The notes under the pieces are model-generated. The model had not been told where the DNA came from and did not search any database. It saw only the letters and a list, made by a program, of their open reading frames with translations. Positions 8,014 through 16,516 of a stretch of DNA of 43,925 bases are shown piece after piece; the first letter of the stretch is position 1; every line of letters begins with the position of its first letter. The translations under genes and the position numbers were made by a program. The stretch is taken from assembly GCF_003050745.1 (NCBI RefSeq), contig NZ_QAOF01000015.1, forward strand, positions 1-43,925, in the 5' to 3' direction. This DNA is from Sphingomonas sp. PP-CE-3G-477. GTDB lineage: Bacteria > Pseudomonadota > Alphaproteobacteria > Sphingomonadales > Sphingomonadaceae.

Positions 8014-9672
8014 ATGATCGACCGGCGGATGGTGTTGGCAGGCGGATTGGCATGGGCGTCCGTGGGGCGGGCGCTCGCGATCGAGCGCGTGCTGGACGTC
8101 GCCTATGTCAATGCGAATGCCTGGACCGGCGACCAGCGGCATCCGCATACCGACGCGATCGGCCTCGTCGGCGACCGGATCGTCGCGATCGGGGCGGGGG
8201 CGGTAAAGGCGGCGATCGGTCGCAGGACTAGGATCGTCGACCTCGAGGGGGCCTTCGTAACGCCCGGGTTCATCGATAACCACACGCATTTCATGATCGG
8301 CTCGGCCGCGTTGATGCAGCCGGATCTGCTGTCCGCCACCACGATCCCCGACTTCGCCGCGCGGCTCGGCGCGGCGGCGAGAGCGCGGCCGGGCAAGTGG
8401 ATCCTCGGCGGCAGCTGGGACGAGCAACGCTTGGGCGGCCAGTTGCCGACGCGCGCGTGGATCGATGCGGCGACCGGGGACACGCCGGTCGCGATCCCGC
8501 GCACCGACCTGCACATGTACCTGCTCAACAGCGCGGCGCTGAAGATCGCGGGGATCACGCGCGATACGCCCGACGTCGCGGGCGGGGTCATCGTCCGCGA
8601 CGCGAAGGGCGAGCCGACCGGCATCCTCAAGGACAATGCCAAGACGCTCGCCGAGCGGGTGTTCCCGGTGCCGACGCCGACCGAATGGCAGGCGATCATG
8701 CGCGGCGGCATCACCCACGCGCTCAGCCGCGGCTTCACCCAGGTCCACACCCCCGAACCGTTCGACTGGACCACGTACGAAACCGCACGCCAGCTTCGCG
8801 CCAAGGGCGAGACCGACCTGCGCTTCTACTGCTTCGTGCCGGTCCGCGACTGGGAAAAGATGGCCGCGATCGTCAAGGCCGAGGGGCGCGGCGACGACTG
8901 GGTCCGCTGGGGGGCGGTCAAGGCGCTGGCGGATGGCTCGCTCGGCTCGCGCACCGCGGTATTCCGCGATAGCTATACTAATGCGCACGACCAGCACGGC
9001 GTCCGCGTCACCAGCCTGGCCGACCTCAAGGCGTATATCGGCGGCGCGGACAAGGCCGGGTTGCACGTGACTACGCACGCGATCGGCGACCTCGCCAACG
9101 ACGACGTCCTCGACCTGTATGCCGAGATCGTCCGGGAGAACGGCGTGCGCGATCGCCGCTTCCGGATCGAGCACGCGCAGCATCTGTCGCAGGCGGCGAT
9201 CGCGCGCTTTGCCAGACAACAGGTGATCGCGTCGGTTCAGCCGTTCCATGCGATCGACGACGGACGTTGGGCGGTCGAGCGTATCGGCCAGGCGCGGCTG
9301 CGTGGCACCTACGCGTTCCGCTCGCTGATCGACAGCGGGGCGACCGTCACGTTCGGATCGGACTGGCCGGTCGGGCCGCTCGACGCGGTCGAGGGTATCT
9401 ACGCCGCCGTGACGCGCGAGACGATCGACGGCAAAAACCCGGCAGGCTGGCTTCCCGACCAGAAGACGACGGTCGCCCAGGCGCTGACCGCGTACACCGT
9501 CAACAACGCCTATGCAGGGTTCCAAGACGGCAAGTTGGGCCGCATCGCGCCGGGCTATCTGGCCGATCTGACAATGCTCGATACGAACCTTCTGACAACG
9601 CCCGCGGAACGAATGCACACGTCGAAGGTCACGCGCACAGTAGTCGGCGGAAAGGAACGCTTTCAGGCATAG
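8014..9672 (+). CDS. exported YtcJ-type metal-dependent amidohydrolase
   Basis: A 552-residue amidohydrolase-superfamily enzyme. It carries the metal-binding HTH (His90-x-His92 in GFIDNHTHF), later histidines in THAIGD and RIEHAQHL, and the catalytic Asp450 in FGSDWPVGP. The order and the LADGSLGSRTA segment match the YtcJ/Amidohydro_3 group, whose members hydrolyse amide or formamide bonds of largely unknown substrates. I chose the ATG at 8014, with GGGAG upstream, over one 18 bases earlier. The N-terminus MIDRRMVLAGGLAWASVGRA has paired arginines and a short hydrophobic stretch, so export, possibly by Tat, is likely. It stands alone, divergent from the PaiB-like gene. Confidence 0.88.
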   Translation: MIDRRMVLAGGLAWASVGRALAIERVLDVAYVNANAWTGDQRHPHTDAIGLVGDRIVAIGAGAVKAAIGRRTRIVDLEGAFVTPGFIDNHTHFMIGSAALMQPDLLSATTIPDFAARLGAAARARPGKWILGGSWDEQRLGGQLPTRAWIDAATGDTPVAIPRTDLHMYLLNSAALKIAGITRDTPDVAGGVIVRDAKGEPTGILKDNAKTLAERVFPVPTPTEWQAIMRGGITHALSRGFTQVHTPEPFDWTTYETARQLRAKGETDLRFYCFVPVRDWEKMAAIVKAEGRGDDWVRWGAVKALADGSLGSRTAVFRDSYTNAHDQHGVRVTSLADLKAYIGGADKAGLHVTTHAIGDLANDDVLDLYAEIVRENGVRDRRFRIEHAQHLSQAAIARFARQQVIASVQPFHAIDDGRWAVERIGQARLRGTYAFRSLIDSGATVTFGSDWPVGPLDAVEGIYAAVTRETIDGKNPAGWLPDQKTTVAQALTAYTVNNAYAGFQDGKLGRIAPGYLADLTMLDTNLLTTPAERMHTSKVTRTVVGGKERFQA

Positions 9673-9799
9673 TAACGATTACGATCCCTCTTGGTCTAAC
9701 TCGTGGTTGTTCTGTAACATTCTATAAAAACGATAACTCAGCCGAGACGCTGCAAGGGCCACGTACTTTCTCCGCTGGCTGCTGCATTGGTTCAGGGCG

Positions 9800-10351
9800 A
9801 CGTGCCGCCGGTTCCGAGTCCGTGCTTTGCGCCGGTGCGGCTGTTACCAGACCAGCCAAATCCAACTCGGCGGCACGTCGCATCGGATCGGCGCGGGGAT
9901 CGGCATAGCGCTGCTCCCTGCCGACGCGATCACCCCTGACGATGCACTGCGTAAGGCCGATGGCGCACGGTACCGGGCAAATCGCGAGCGCCGCTCCGCG
10001 ATGCGGTTCTGCGAGGAGGGTATGGATGCGCAGGTTCGCGAGCGCGCGGCGATGGAAGACGCGTTGCGCAGGGCGGTGGGCTTGGGTGCGATCGAACCGG
10101 CGTTCCTGCCGACTGTCCGGCTATCGACGCACGAAGTCGTTGGCTTCGAGATGATCCCGCAATGGATCGCAGACGACGGTGCCAGCATCCCGCTCCAGCG
10201 GTTCATACCGATCGCCGAAGGAGTGCCGCACGAGGCCTGCATCGTCGCGCGCACCTGGCCGGCCGGCGTGCGACTGGCCGCCGATATCTATCCGAGTCAG
10301 TTGCGCGACGAACTGCTGCTTCGGCACCGGCTACCTTCTTGCCAGCCTTGA
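9800..10351 (+). pseudogene. remnant of a GGDEF-EAL (cyclic-di-GMP) protein
   Basis: From about 9850 the second forward frame reads like the end of a GGDEF domain (HRIGAGIGIALLP, then DDALRKADGARYRA) followed by the linker and start of an EAL domain (MDAQVRERAAMEDALRRAV, then VVGFEMIPQW and PLQRFIPIAEG). The EAL part has lost about ten residues before HEACIVARTWP, reads on as VRLAADIYPSQLRDELL, and ends at a stop at 10349-10351. The catalytic signatures are missing. A further trace, GSESVLCAG, in another frame at about 9811 could be the degraded GGDEF core. Both ends and the active sites are gone, so it is a dead fragment of a diguanylate cyclase/phosphodiesterase. It lies between the amidohydrolase and a TonB receptor, with no link to either. 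Confidence 0.7.
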
Positions 10352-10469
10352 TATTGCGTTTCGTTCGCGATAGTGGGCGGCCCACGCCGGAGAGGCATCG
10401 CTAGACCGCAATGCCCGAACGATCGGGGCCGCGGCGTGGCAACGGTTAGCTATCTTCGGGGATGACGAC

Positions 10470-12578
10470 GTGACAATCAGAGCGATGACGGGTGTCTGCA
10501 GTGCAGTCGCCATGCTGGCACCGTGCGCGGTGCACGCGCAACAGCGTCCGGCGGACGACACGACCGGGTCCGAGATCCTAGTGTTCGGCGACCGCGCGGA
10601 CGGATACGGGGTCGACAGGATCACCACGGCGACGCGCACCGGCACCGCGCTGATCGACATTCCGCAATCGATCCAGGTCGTCACACGCGACGTGATCGAC
10701 GACCAGCAACTGGTCGATCTCACCAGCTTATTTCGCAACGTCAGCGGCGTGCAGGCCGGGACCAACGCCGGCAATCGCTCCGAAAGCTTCACCATTCGCG
10801 GGTTCCGCTCCTCCTATTACGCGATCGACAGCGTCGTGCTGAGTCCTGCGATCGAGACCAACGACAGCTACCGCGACCTTGCCAATGTCGAGCGGATCGA
10901 GGTGCTCAAGGGGCCGGCGTCGGTGCTGTACGGGCGCGGCGATCCCGGTGGGCTGATCAACATCGTCACCAAGCAGCCGCGCCTCACCCCTGGGATGCAG
11001 GCGAGCATGCAGGTCGGGCTGAACCAGTTCGTCCGCGGCGAGGCGGACATCACCGGGCCGATCGATGCGGCGCATACTCTGGCCTACCGGATCATCGGCG
11101 CGGCGCAGACCGGCGACACGTTTCGCGATGTCTTCGTGCCGTATCGCCGCCAGTTCCTGTCGGGTTCGCTGCTGTGGACCCCAGGGTCGCGAACCCGCGC
11201 GATCGCCAGCCTGACGTATACGCATCAGGAGAACCAGACCGATCGCGGCATCGTCGCGACGCCGGACGGCAATGGTGGCTATGTCGTCGATCTCGCGCGC
11301 GACCGGTATCTCGGTGAGCGGTTCGCGGTCACCGCGTCCAGCCGCTACGAATTCAACTACCGGATCGAACACGACCTGACCGACTGGCTCACGGTCCGAC
11401 AGATCGGCCATTACGACAACGGCGCGCTGGACCTGCTGGGGATCAATTACGGCACGACCGTCGCGGTCAATGCGCGCACCGGTGCCCGTACGGTGACGCG
11501 CGCGGCGGTCGAACAGCACGAGAAGAACCACAACTACGATTTCCAGGCGGACTTGATCGCCAAGTTCGCGACCGGCGGCATCGGCCACACCGTCGTGTTC
11601 GGCGGCGAGCGCGTCGATGGCTATCGCTTCCGCACGTTCTTCCGCGGCACGCTGGCGGCGATCAACATCGACACGCCGGTCTACGGTGCGACGCCCGGTG
11701 GGTTCGTCAAGGCCGCCGATCGCCAGGTCGACGCGACCTCCTGGTCGTCCTATCTGCAGGACCAGGTCGACCTCGGCGAGCATCTCGATCTGCTGGCCGG
11801 CATCCGGTTCGACAAGGCGAAGCAGTCGGATGCCGGCGCCTCGGTGATCCGCACGAACGATACCGCCTGGTCGCCACGCGTCGGGTTGGTGTGGAAGCCG
11901 ATCGGCGATCTGGCACTGTTCGCCGACTACACGCGGTCTTTCCAGGCGCAGGCGGCACCGACCTTCACCGGGATACCGATCGAGCCCGAGCGCGGCGTGC
12001 AATACGAGGCGGGCATCAAGGCGGAATTGTTCGGTGGCAAGCTGGCGACCACTGCGGCGGTGTACCAGCTGACCCGCAGCCATGTCGCGCAGACCGATGC
12101 GGTGAATATCGGCTTCAACATCGACGCGGGCGTGCAACGCTCGCGTGGGGTCGAGTTCGATGCGACCGGCGCGATCGTCCCTGGCGTCAAGCTGATCGCA
12201 AGCGGTGCGTATATCGATGCGGAAGTGCGCCGATCAACCGATTACGCGACCGGCAACCGCCTGATCAGCGTGCCGACATGGAGCGGTAGCCTCTGGCTGA
12301 CGATCGAGCCGGAGAGCGGTGCTTTCAAGGGCGTCGGGCTAGGCGGCGGCGTGTTCGCGGCGAGCAATCGCAAGGGCGACCTCGAGAACAGCTTTTCGCT
12401 CGGCGGCTACACGCGGGTCGATGCGAGCCTGTGGTACCGGGTCTCGGACAAGCTCCGGCTGACGGTCAGCGGCCGCAACTTGTTCGACACCTATTATGTC
12501 GAATCGGCGGTCTCGCGCGCGCAGATTACGCCGGGCGAAGGGCGCGGCCTCCTCGTTGGCATAGGCACGAAATTATGA
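10470..12578 (+). CDS. TonB-dependent siderophore-type receptor
   Basis: A 702-residue outer-membrane receptor resembling the ferric-siderophore class. It has a signal peptide ending near AVHAQ, a TonB-box-like region, and a plug with the class-typical IPQSIQVVTRDVIDDQ, FTIRGFRSSYY and ERIEVLKGPASVLYGRGDPG motifs. The barrel closes with the strand GRGLLVGIGTKL. The start is a GTG at 10470 with GGGGA a few bases upstream; an ATG at 10485 is possible but would shorten the basic n-region of the signal. No sigma/anti-sigma pair accompanies it and it lacks an STN domain. A truncated exported ORF overlaps its stop, suggesting that a former partner gene was lost. Siderophore transport is a family expectation; the ligand is unknown. 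Confidence 0.9.
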   Translation: MTIRAMTGVCSAVAMLAPCAVHAQQRPADDTTGSEILVFGDRADGYGVDRITTATRTGTALIDIPQSIQVVTRDVIDDQQLVDLTSLFRNVSGVQAGTNAGNRSESFTIRGFRSSYYAIDSVVLSPAIETNDSYRDLANVERIEVLKGPASVLYGRGDPGGLINIVTKQPRLTPGMQASMQVGLNQFVRGEADITGPIDAAHTLAYRIIGAAQTGDTFRDVFVPYRRQFLSGSLLWTPGSRTRAIASLTYTHQENQTDRGIVATPDGNGGYVVDLARDRYLGERFAVTASSRYEFNYRIEHDLTDWLTVRQIGHYDNGALDLLGINYGTTVAVNARTGARTVTRAAVEQHEKNHNYDFQADLIAKFATGGIGHTVVFGGERVDGYRFRTFFRGTLAAINIDTPVYGATPGGFVKAADRQVDATSWSSYLQDQVDLGEHLDLLAGIRFDKAKQSDAGASVIRTNDTAWSPRVGLVWKPIGDLALFADYTRSFQAQAAPTFTGIPIEPERGVQYEAGIKAELFGGKLATTAAVYQLTRSHVAQTDAVNIGFNIDAGVQRSRGVEFDATGAIVPGVKLIASGAYIDAEVRRSTDYATGNRLISVPTWSGSLWLTIEPESGAFKGVGLGGGVFAASNRKGDLENSFSLGGYTRVDASLWYRVSDKLRLTVSGRNLFDTYYVESAVSRAQITPGEGRGLLVGIGTKL

Positions 12579-12688
12579 TCGCACGCCTGACCGCGATGCT
12601 GACGCTGGCAGTCCTGCTGGCTGCGACGCCGGGCGCACAGGAGATGGGTGTGATCGTCCGAGGACCCGGCCATTGCCTGCGCACATGA
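12575..12688 (+). pseudogene. truncated gene: signal peptide with only a few residues after it
   Basis: An ATG overlapping the TonB receptor stop (ATGA arrangement) begins a 37-codon frame. Its first 20 residues (MIARLTAMLTLAVLLAATPG) are a good signal peptide, after which the frame turns into unrelated sequence and stops at 12688. The coupling to the receptor and the clean signal suggest the 5' end of a once longer exported protein, cut by a deletion whose other side is the CoA-transferase remnant on the opposite strand. What the protein did cannot be told. It could alternatively be a tiny real peptide, but nothing supports that. Confidence 0.5.
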
Positions 12689-12699
12689 TTTGTCGAAGA

Positions 12700-12900
12700 T
12701 CCGAGCGACGTCGGTCACCGGCCCACGCGCTGCAACGAGACGACCAACTCGTAGCCGCCGCCTCCGCCGCCCGCGCTTGAGCGCCTGTAGCACGCCGGCC
12801 GTGGCGAGCCAGCCGACAGCATAATCGTTGACCACGCCGATCGGCGGATGCCCGGGCTTCTCGTCGGTACCTTCGAGAATGCACCGCCTGTCAGGGAATC
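12700..12900 (-). pseudogene. remnant of a CaiB/BaiF-type CoA-transferase C-terminus
   Basis: On the minus strand, one frame reads GTDEKPGHPPIGVVNDYAVG and continues WLATAGVLQALKRG. This resembles the conserved C-terminal segment of CaiB/BaiF CoA-transferases (a D-Y-A-T-G-Y-L-A-A pattern followed by an A-L motif). After a one-base frameshift in a run of GGC-type codons the neighbouring frame continues with GGGGGYELVVSLQRVG, matching the following G-G-S-Y-x-V-x-V-S-L segment. A stop follows at once. Only about 60 residues of a protein of roughly 400-800 remain, so it is dead. It abuts the intact Crp-type gene. Confidence 0.55.
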
Positions 12901-12909
12901 TGGTTCTAC

Positions 12910-13701
12910 TCAGCGTTTCGGATCTATCCCCAGCAGGCGTGCATATTCTTCCTCCGGCTGGCCATAGGTGTCGCCGGCGAGCGCCATCAGCTTGGTCCGA
13001 TCATTGACCAGAACCCGCGCACGGATCGCGCGGATCGCTCGATCTTCCTCAAGGCGATGCAGCGCGTCGGTGACGCTGCTGCGGCGGACGCCGAGCATCA
13101 GCCGGAACTCCTCGTGCGTCATGCAGATCTCGTCCGCCTGCACACGGTCGTGATACAGCAGGATCCACCGCGCCATCCGACGCTCGATCGAATGCGCCAG
13201 CGACGACACGACGGTCCGCCCCATCTGCAGCATGAAGACATGCGCGAACCGCAGCAGCGTCATGCGCAACGTCGGGCTCTGGTCGACCGCAGCCATCAAC
13301 GCCTTGGCGGGAATGCGCAGCGCTTCGCCACGCTCGGCTCGCATGGTGACGTCGTAGGCGGAGCGATCGTCGCCCATCACCAGCGGCCAGCCGATGAAAC
13401 CCTCCGCGCCGACCAGCCCGACGGCGTAGCGGCGGTCGTCATCGAGCGCGTCCAGGACGCCGGCGATGCCCTGTTCCAGAAAGCAGACGCTGTCGATCGG
13501 ATCGCCGGCTCGGGTGATGAAGTCGCCGACCGCGAACGAGACCGGCTCCAGATGAGGCGCCAGCAGGCCGAAATCCTCCGGGGATAGGTTCGCCAGCAGC
13601 CGATTGCCGACCCTGCCGTCGAGGGCGCCGGCTACCATGCCGACATCGCGATCGCGCGGGGCGACGGCCGCTCCGCCTGCAAAAGATACGATCGTCGACA
13701 T
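12910..13701 (-). CDS. Crp/Fnr-family transcriptional regulator
   Basis: A 263-residue regulator with a cyclic-nucleotide-binding-like beta-roll (residues about 35-150, including FAVGDFITRAGDPIDSVCFLEQGIAGV) and a C-terminal winged helix (about 180-235, MTHEEFRLMLGVRRSSVTDALHRLEE). No FNR-type cysteine cluster is visible, and the cAMP-contact residues of true CRP are not obvious, so the signal is unknown. The ATG at 13701 is preceded by GAGGGGAAA; a longer open frame upstream runs through the divergent gene and is rejected. Its 95-base divergent spacer with the exported hydrolase gene suggests that it regulates that gene or itself; TTTGT and ACAAA half-sites around 13773-13787 are a weak operator candidate. 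Confidence 0.88.
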   Translation of the reverse strand: MSTIVSFAGGAAVAPRDRDVGMVAGALDGRVGNRLLANLSPEDFGLLAPHLEPVSFAVGDFITRAGDPIDSVCFLEQGIAGVLDALDDDRRYAVGLVGAEGFIGWPLVMGDDRSAYDVTMRAERGEALRIPAKALMAAVDQSPTLRMTLLRFAHVFMLQMGRTVVSSLAHSIERRMARWILLYHDRVQADEICMTHEEFRLMLGVRRSSVTDALHRLEEDRAIRAIRARVLVNDRTKLMALAGDTYGQPEEEYARLLGIDPKR

Positions 13702-13796
13702 CCACGTTTCCCCTCTAACCGCCGGACTTTGCACGGTTCCGTACAGCAACGTTGCCCATCCTGCTTTGTTCATGCTCGGACAAACAGGAGGACTAT

Positions 13797-14918
13797 ATGG
13801 TTTCCATCTCGAAGCGGCCCGTCGCGCGCAGCCTTTTCGCAGCAGCGCTGCTGACGGCATCGGCAGGCGTACTCGCGCAATCGGCGCGTTCGCCGAACGC
13901 ACCGCCGCCCGCAGCCCCGCCGGCAAGCGCGACGCAGCCGCCCAAGGCCGCGCCAGACATGCAAAAGGTGCTCGACGCGCTCGCGGGTCTCGGCGGCAAG
14001 CCGATCGAGACGCTGACCCCGGCGCAGGCGCGGATGCAGCCTTCGGCGGCCGACGGTGCCAAGGCGGCGATGGCCCAGCAGGGCATGTCGACTGCACCCG
14101 ACGCTTCGGTCACGACGCAGGACGTGCCGTATGGCGCCGACGCGCAGCAGTTCGCGCGCATCTACAAGCCAGCGGCAGCGCCCGCGAACGGCAAGCCGAT
14201 GCCGGTCGTCGTCTATTATCACGGTGGCGGCTGGGTGATCGCGGACGTGAACACGTATGATTCGGCGCCGCGTGCGATGGCCAAGGCGCTCAACGCGATC
14301 GTCGTGTCGGTCGAGTATCGCCACGCGCCGGAGTTCAAGTTCCCCGCGCAGCATGACGACGCCGCAGCGGCGTATCGCTGGACGTTGCAGAATGCGGCGA
14401 GCTGGGGCGGCGATCCTGCGAAGATCGCGGTGGCGGGTGAAAGCGCTGGCGGCAACCTCGCGGTCGCGACGGCGATCTACGCCCGCGACAACCGCCTGAC
14501 CGTGCCGCGCTACATCGTCTCGGTCTATCCGATCGCCAACAGCAGCATGACGATCCCGTCACACAAGGATTCGGCGAATGCGAAGCCGTTGAATGCGGCG
14601 ATGCTGAAGTGGTTCGGCTATTACTACCAGACCAGCGCCGCCGATGCGCAGGACCCGCGCTTGAACCTGGTCGCCGCCAATCTGCGCGGCCTGCCGCCAA
14701 CGACGATCATCAATGCGCAGATCGATCCGCTGCGTTCGGACGGCGAGACGTTGGCCGCTGCGATGCGGACCGCGGGCGTAAAGGTCGAGCAGAAGACGTA
14801 TCCGGGCGTCACGCACGAGTTCTTCGGCATGGCCAAGGTCGTGCGCGGTGCCAAGGACGCCAACGATCTGGCGGTCGCACGGCTGAAGGCAGCGTTCGCC
14901 GGTTCGCCCCGCCGCTGA
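13797..14918 (+). CDS. exported alpha/beta hydrolase (HSL-type esterase)
   Basis: A 373-residue secreted esterase/lipase-like enzyme. It has a Sec signal peptide ending at VLAQ, then an Ala/Pro-rich linker (residues about 30-52) and the catalytic domain with HGGGW (His142), GESAGGN (Ser216), Asp310 and His340 (GVTHEFF). The ATG at 13797 has a near-perfect AGGAGG (13786-13791) five bases upstream, which decides the start against an earlier ATG at 13752. It is divergent from the Crp-type regulator and is followed by a strong terminator-like hairpin, so it is probably transcribed alone. Its substrate is unknown; it is not closely similar to the cytosolic hydrolase at the left end. Confidence 0.88.
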   Translation: MVSISKRPVARSLFAAALLTASAGVLAQSARSPNAPPPAAPPASATQPPKAAPDMQKVLDALAGLGGKPIETLTPAQARMQPSAADGAKAAMAQQGMSTAPDASVTTQDVPYGADAQQFARIYKPAAAPANGKPMPVVVYYHGGGWVIADVNTYDSAPRAMAKALNAIVVSVEYRHAPEFKFPAQHDDAAAAYRWTLQNAASWGGDPAKIAVAGESAGGNLAVATAIYARDNRLTVPRYIVSVYPIANSSMTIPSHKDSANAKPLNAAMLKWFGYYYQTSAADAQDPRLNLVAANLRGLPPTTIINAQIDPLRSDGETLAAAMRTAGVKVEQKTYPGVTHEFFGMAKVVRGAKDANDLAVARLKAAFAGSPRR

Positions 14919-14925
14919 TCGGCCC

Positions 14926-14953
14926 GACGGGGCGGCCGATCCGCCGCCCCATC
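14926..14953 (+). terminator. stem-loop terminator after the exported hydrolase
   Basis: GGGGCGGC (14929-14936) pairs with GCCGCCCC (14943-14950) around a 6-base loop; two more pairs form outside after one mismatch. It starts 8 bases after the stop and is followed by an AT-rich stretch (GTATATTTG). This looks like an intrinsic terminator with a weak U-tract. Confidence 0.65.
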
Positions 14954-15006
14954 GTATATTTGTCACCGGCGTTCTGGTCGCCGGCGCTCCATTGCAAGGA
15001 CGTCCC

Positions 15007-16098
15007 ATGCTGAAAAACCCGATCCGCTACAGCCCCGACGTCGAGACGATCGGTCCCGACGAGCAGAAAACGATCGACGGTCTGAACGAGACGTTCCGCT
15101 ACATCGTCGAAAAGACGCATGAGGACCTCGGTCATGCGCAGCGCGGGGTTCATGCCAAGAGCCACGCGTTGCTCGAAGGCGAGATGGTGGTGCACGACGA
15201 CCTTGCCGACGAGCAGGCGCAAGGCATTTTCGAGCGCGGCCGTCGCTATCCGGTCGTGGTCCGCATGTCGGCGATCCCCGGCGATCCGATCCGTGACAGC
15301 GTGTCCCTGCCGCGTGGCTTCTCGATCAAGGTGATCGGCGTCGACGGCGATCGGCTGCCGGGCGCCGAGGATGAAGTGACGCAGGACTTCCTGATGGCCT
15401 CCGGGGTTGCCTTCTCGAACCCGACGCCGGTCGGATTCCTGCGCAACACCAAGCTGCTCGCCGCGACGACCAATCGTGCGGAATGGGCCAAGGCGGCGCT
15501 GTCGAAGGTGTTGCGCCCGATCGAGCAGGCGTTGGAAGCGGTCGGCGGCGAGAGCGCGCTGCTGAAGGGCTTCGGCGGCTATCCGGACACCAACCCGATC
15601 GGCGACCGCTATGGCACGCAGGCGCCGCTCCGCTTCGGCGACTATATCGCCAAGTTCGACATCGTGCCGGAATCGCCCAATTTCCGCGCGCTGACCGACC
15701 AGAAGCTCGACGAGAGCAAGAGCCCAGACTCGATCCGCGAAGAGCTCATGGCGATCTTCGCGAACGAGGGCGGTGCCTGGACTCTCCGCGCCCAGCTCTG
15801 CCGCGACCTCGAGGAGAACCCGATCGAGGACGCAGCGACGCCGTGGCCCGAGCAGGGCAATCCGTACATTCCGGTCGCGACCATCACGGTGAAGCCGCAG
15901 AAGAGCTGGTCGGAAGAGCGCGTCTCCGTGCTCAACGAACAGACGGCGTTCCGCCCCTGGCACGGCGTCGAGGCGCATCGGCCACTCGGCTCGGTCATGC
16001 GCGCCCGCCGCGCGGTCTATCCGGTGATCCAGGATCTGCGCAGCGAACTGAACGGCTGCCCGATGCACGAGCCGCGTTCGCTTCCCGCGCTCGACTGA
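15007..16098 (+). CDS. catalase-family haem protein
   Basis: A 363-residue protein of the catalase-related superfamily, clearly shorter than true catalases (about 480 or more). The N-terminal RGVHAKSHALLEGEM segment corresponds to the distal-histidine region of catalases, and the C-terminal RARRAVYPVIQDLRSELN carries the tyrosine expected as the proximal haem ligand. No signal peptide is present. Members of this group act as haem peroxidases or fatty-acid-hydroperoxide enzymes rather than efficient catalases, so the reaction is uncertain. The ATG at 15007 has AAGGA upstream and sits after the hydrolase terminator, so it is probably its own unit. Confidence 0.8.
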   Translation: MLKNPIRYSPDVETIGPDEQKTIDGLNETFRYIVEKTHEDLGHAQRGVHAKSHALLEGEMVVHDDLADEQAQGIFERGRRYPVVVRMSAIPGDPIRDSVSLPRGFSIKVIGVDGDRLPGAEDEVTQDFLMASGVAFSNPTPVGFLRNTKLLAATTNRAEWAKAALSKVLRPIEQALEAVGGESALLKGFGGYPDTNPIGDRYGTQAPLRFGDYIAKFDIVPESPNFRALTDQKLDESKSPDSIREELMAIFANEGGAWTLRAQLCRDLEENPIEDAATPWPEQGNPYIPVATITVKPQKSWSEERVSVLNEQTAFRPWHGVEAHRPLGSVMRARRAVYPVIQDLRSELNGCPMHEPRSLPALD

Positions 16099-16133
16099 TC
16101 GGAAAGGCTTAACGCACGACGCAGCAGCGCTAT

Positions 16134-16344
16134 CGCCAATCACCTGAATTCGGCCTTGGCGGCGCTGCGATTGGCAACGAGCGCGAGTTCGCAGCCGACC
16201 AACAGGCGGAGGCGACCGCTCGCTGCCGCCTGGTATGCGGGCGAGTGCTGTTTCGATGTGTTCCCCCTGGTAGGGCGTGGGCTTGCCGAGCGACGCTTGG
16301 GACGTTGCTCGCGCGCAAACCCGGACGCCGCGCTGCGCGCGTGA
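16134..16344 (+). pseudogene. frameshifted N-terminal remnant of an aldo/keto reductase
   Basis: One forward frame reads EFGLGGAAIGN followed by DQQAEATA, the usual N-terminus of aldo/keto reductases of the D-threo-aldose dehydrogenase / pyridoxal dehydrogenase group (L-G-F-G-G-A-x-I-G-N, then D-E-Q-A-x-A-T). At about 16227 the match moves to the next frame, which reads AAWYAGECCFDVFPLVGRGL then AERRLGR, equivalent to A-A-W-D-A-G-x-R-Y-F-D-T-x-P-x-Y-G-x-G-L-x-E-R-R-L-G. A stop follows at 16342-16344. The active-site Asp survives but the Tyr position is lost, and about 250 residues are missing. A dead fragment. The remaining 16345-16516 shows no coding signal; it should contain the cyo promoter, which I could not place. 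Confidence 0.75.
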
Positions 16345-16516
16345 AAATAGCGCAGGGGCTACGCAAGGTGCAGCTATCGCGTGATCGTGACAGTTTCTTA
16401 ACTGGCTGAGCGCCTTGATCGTCAGCTACTGTCGTTCGCAGCGGCTGACGTTCTGCAAGTTAATGACGCCGGTGCAGCGGCTGCTACCGAGAGGGGCGGT
16501 TCGGCAGGGGGGCTAT

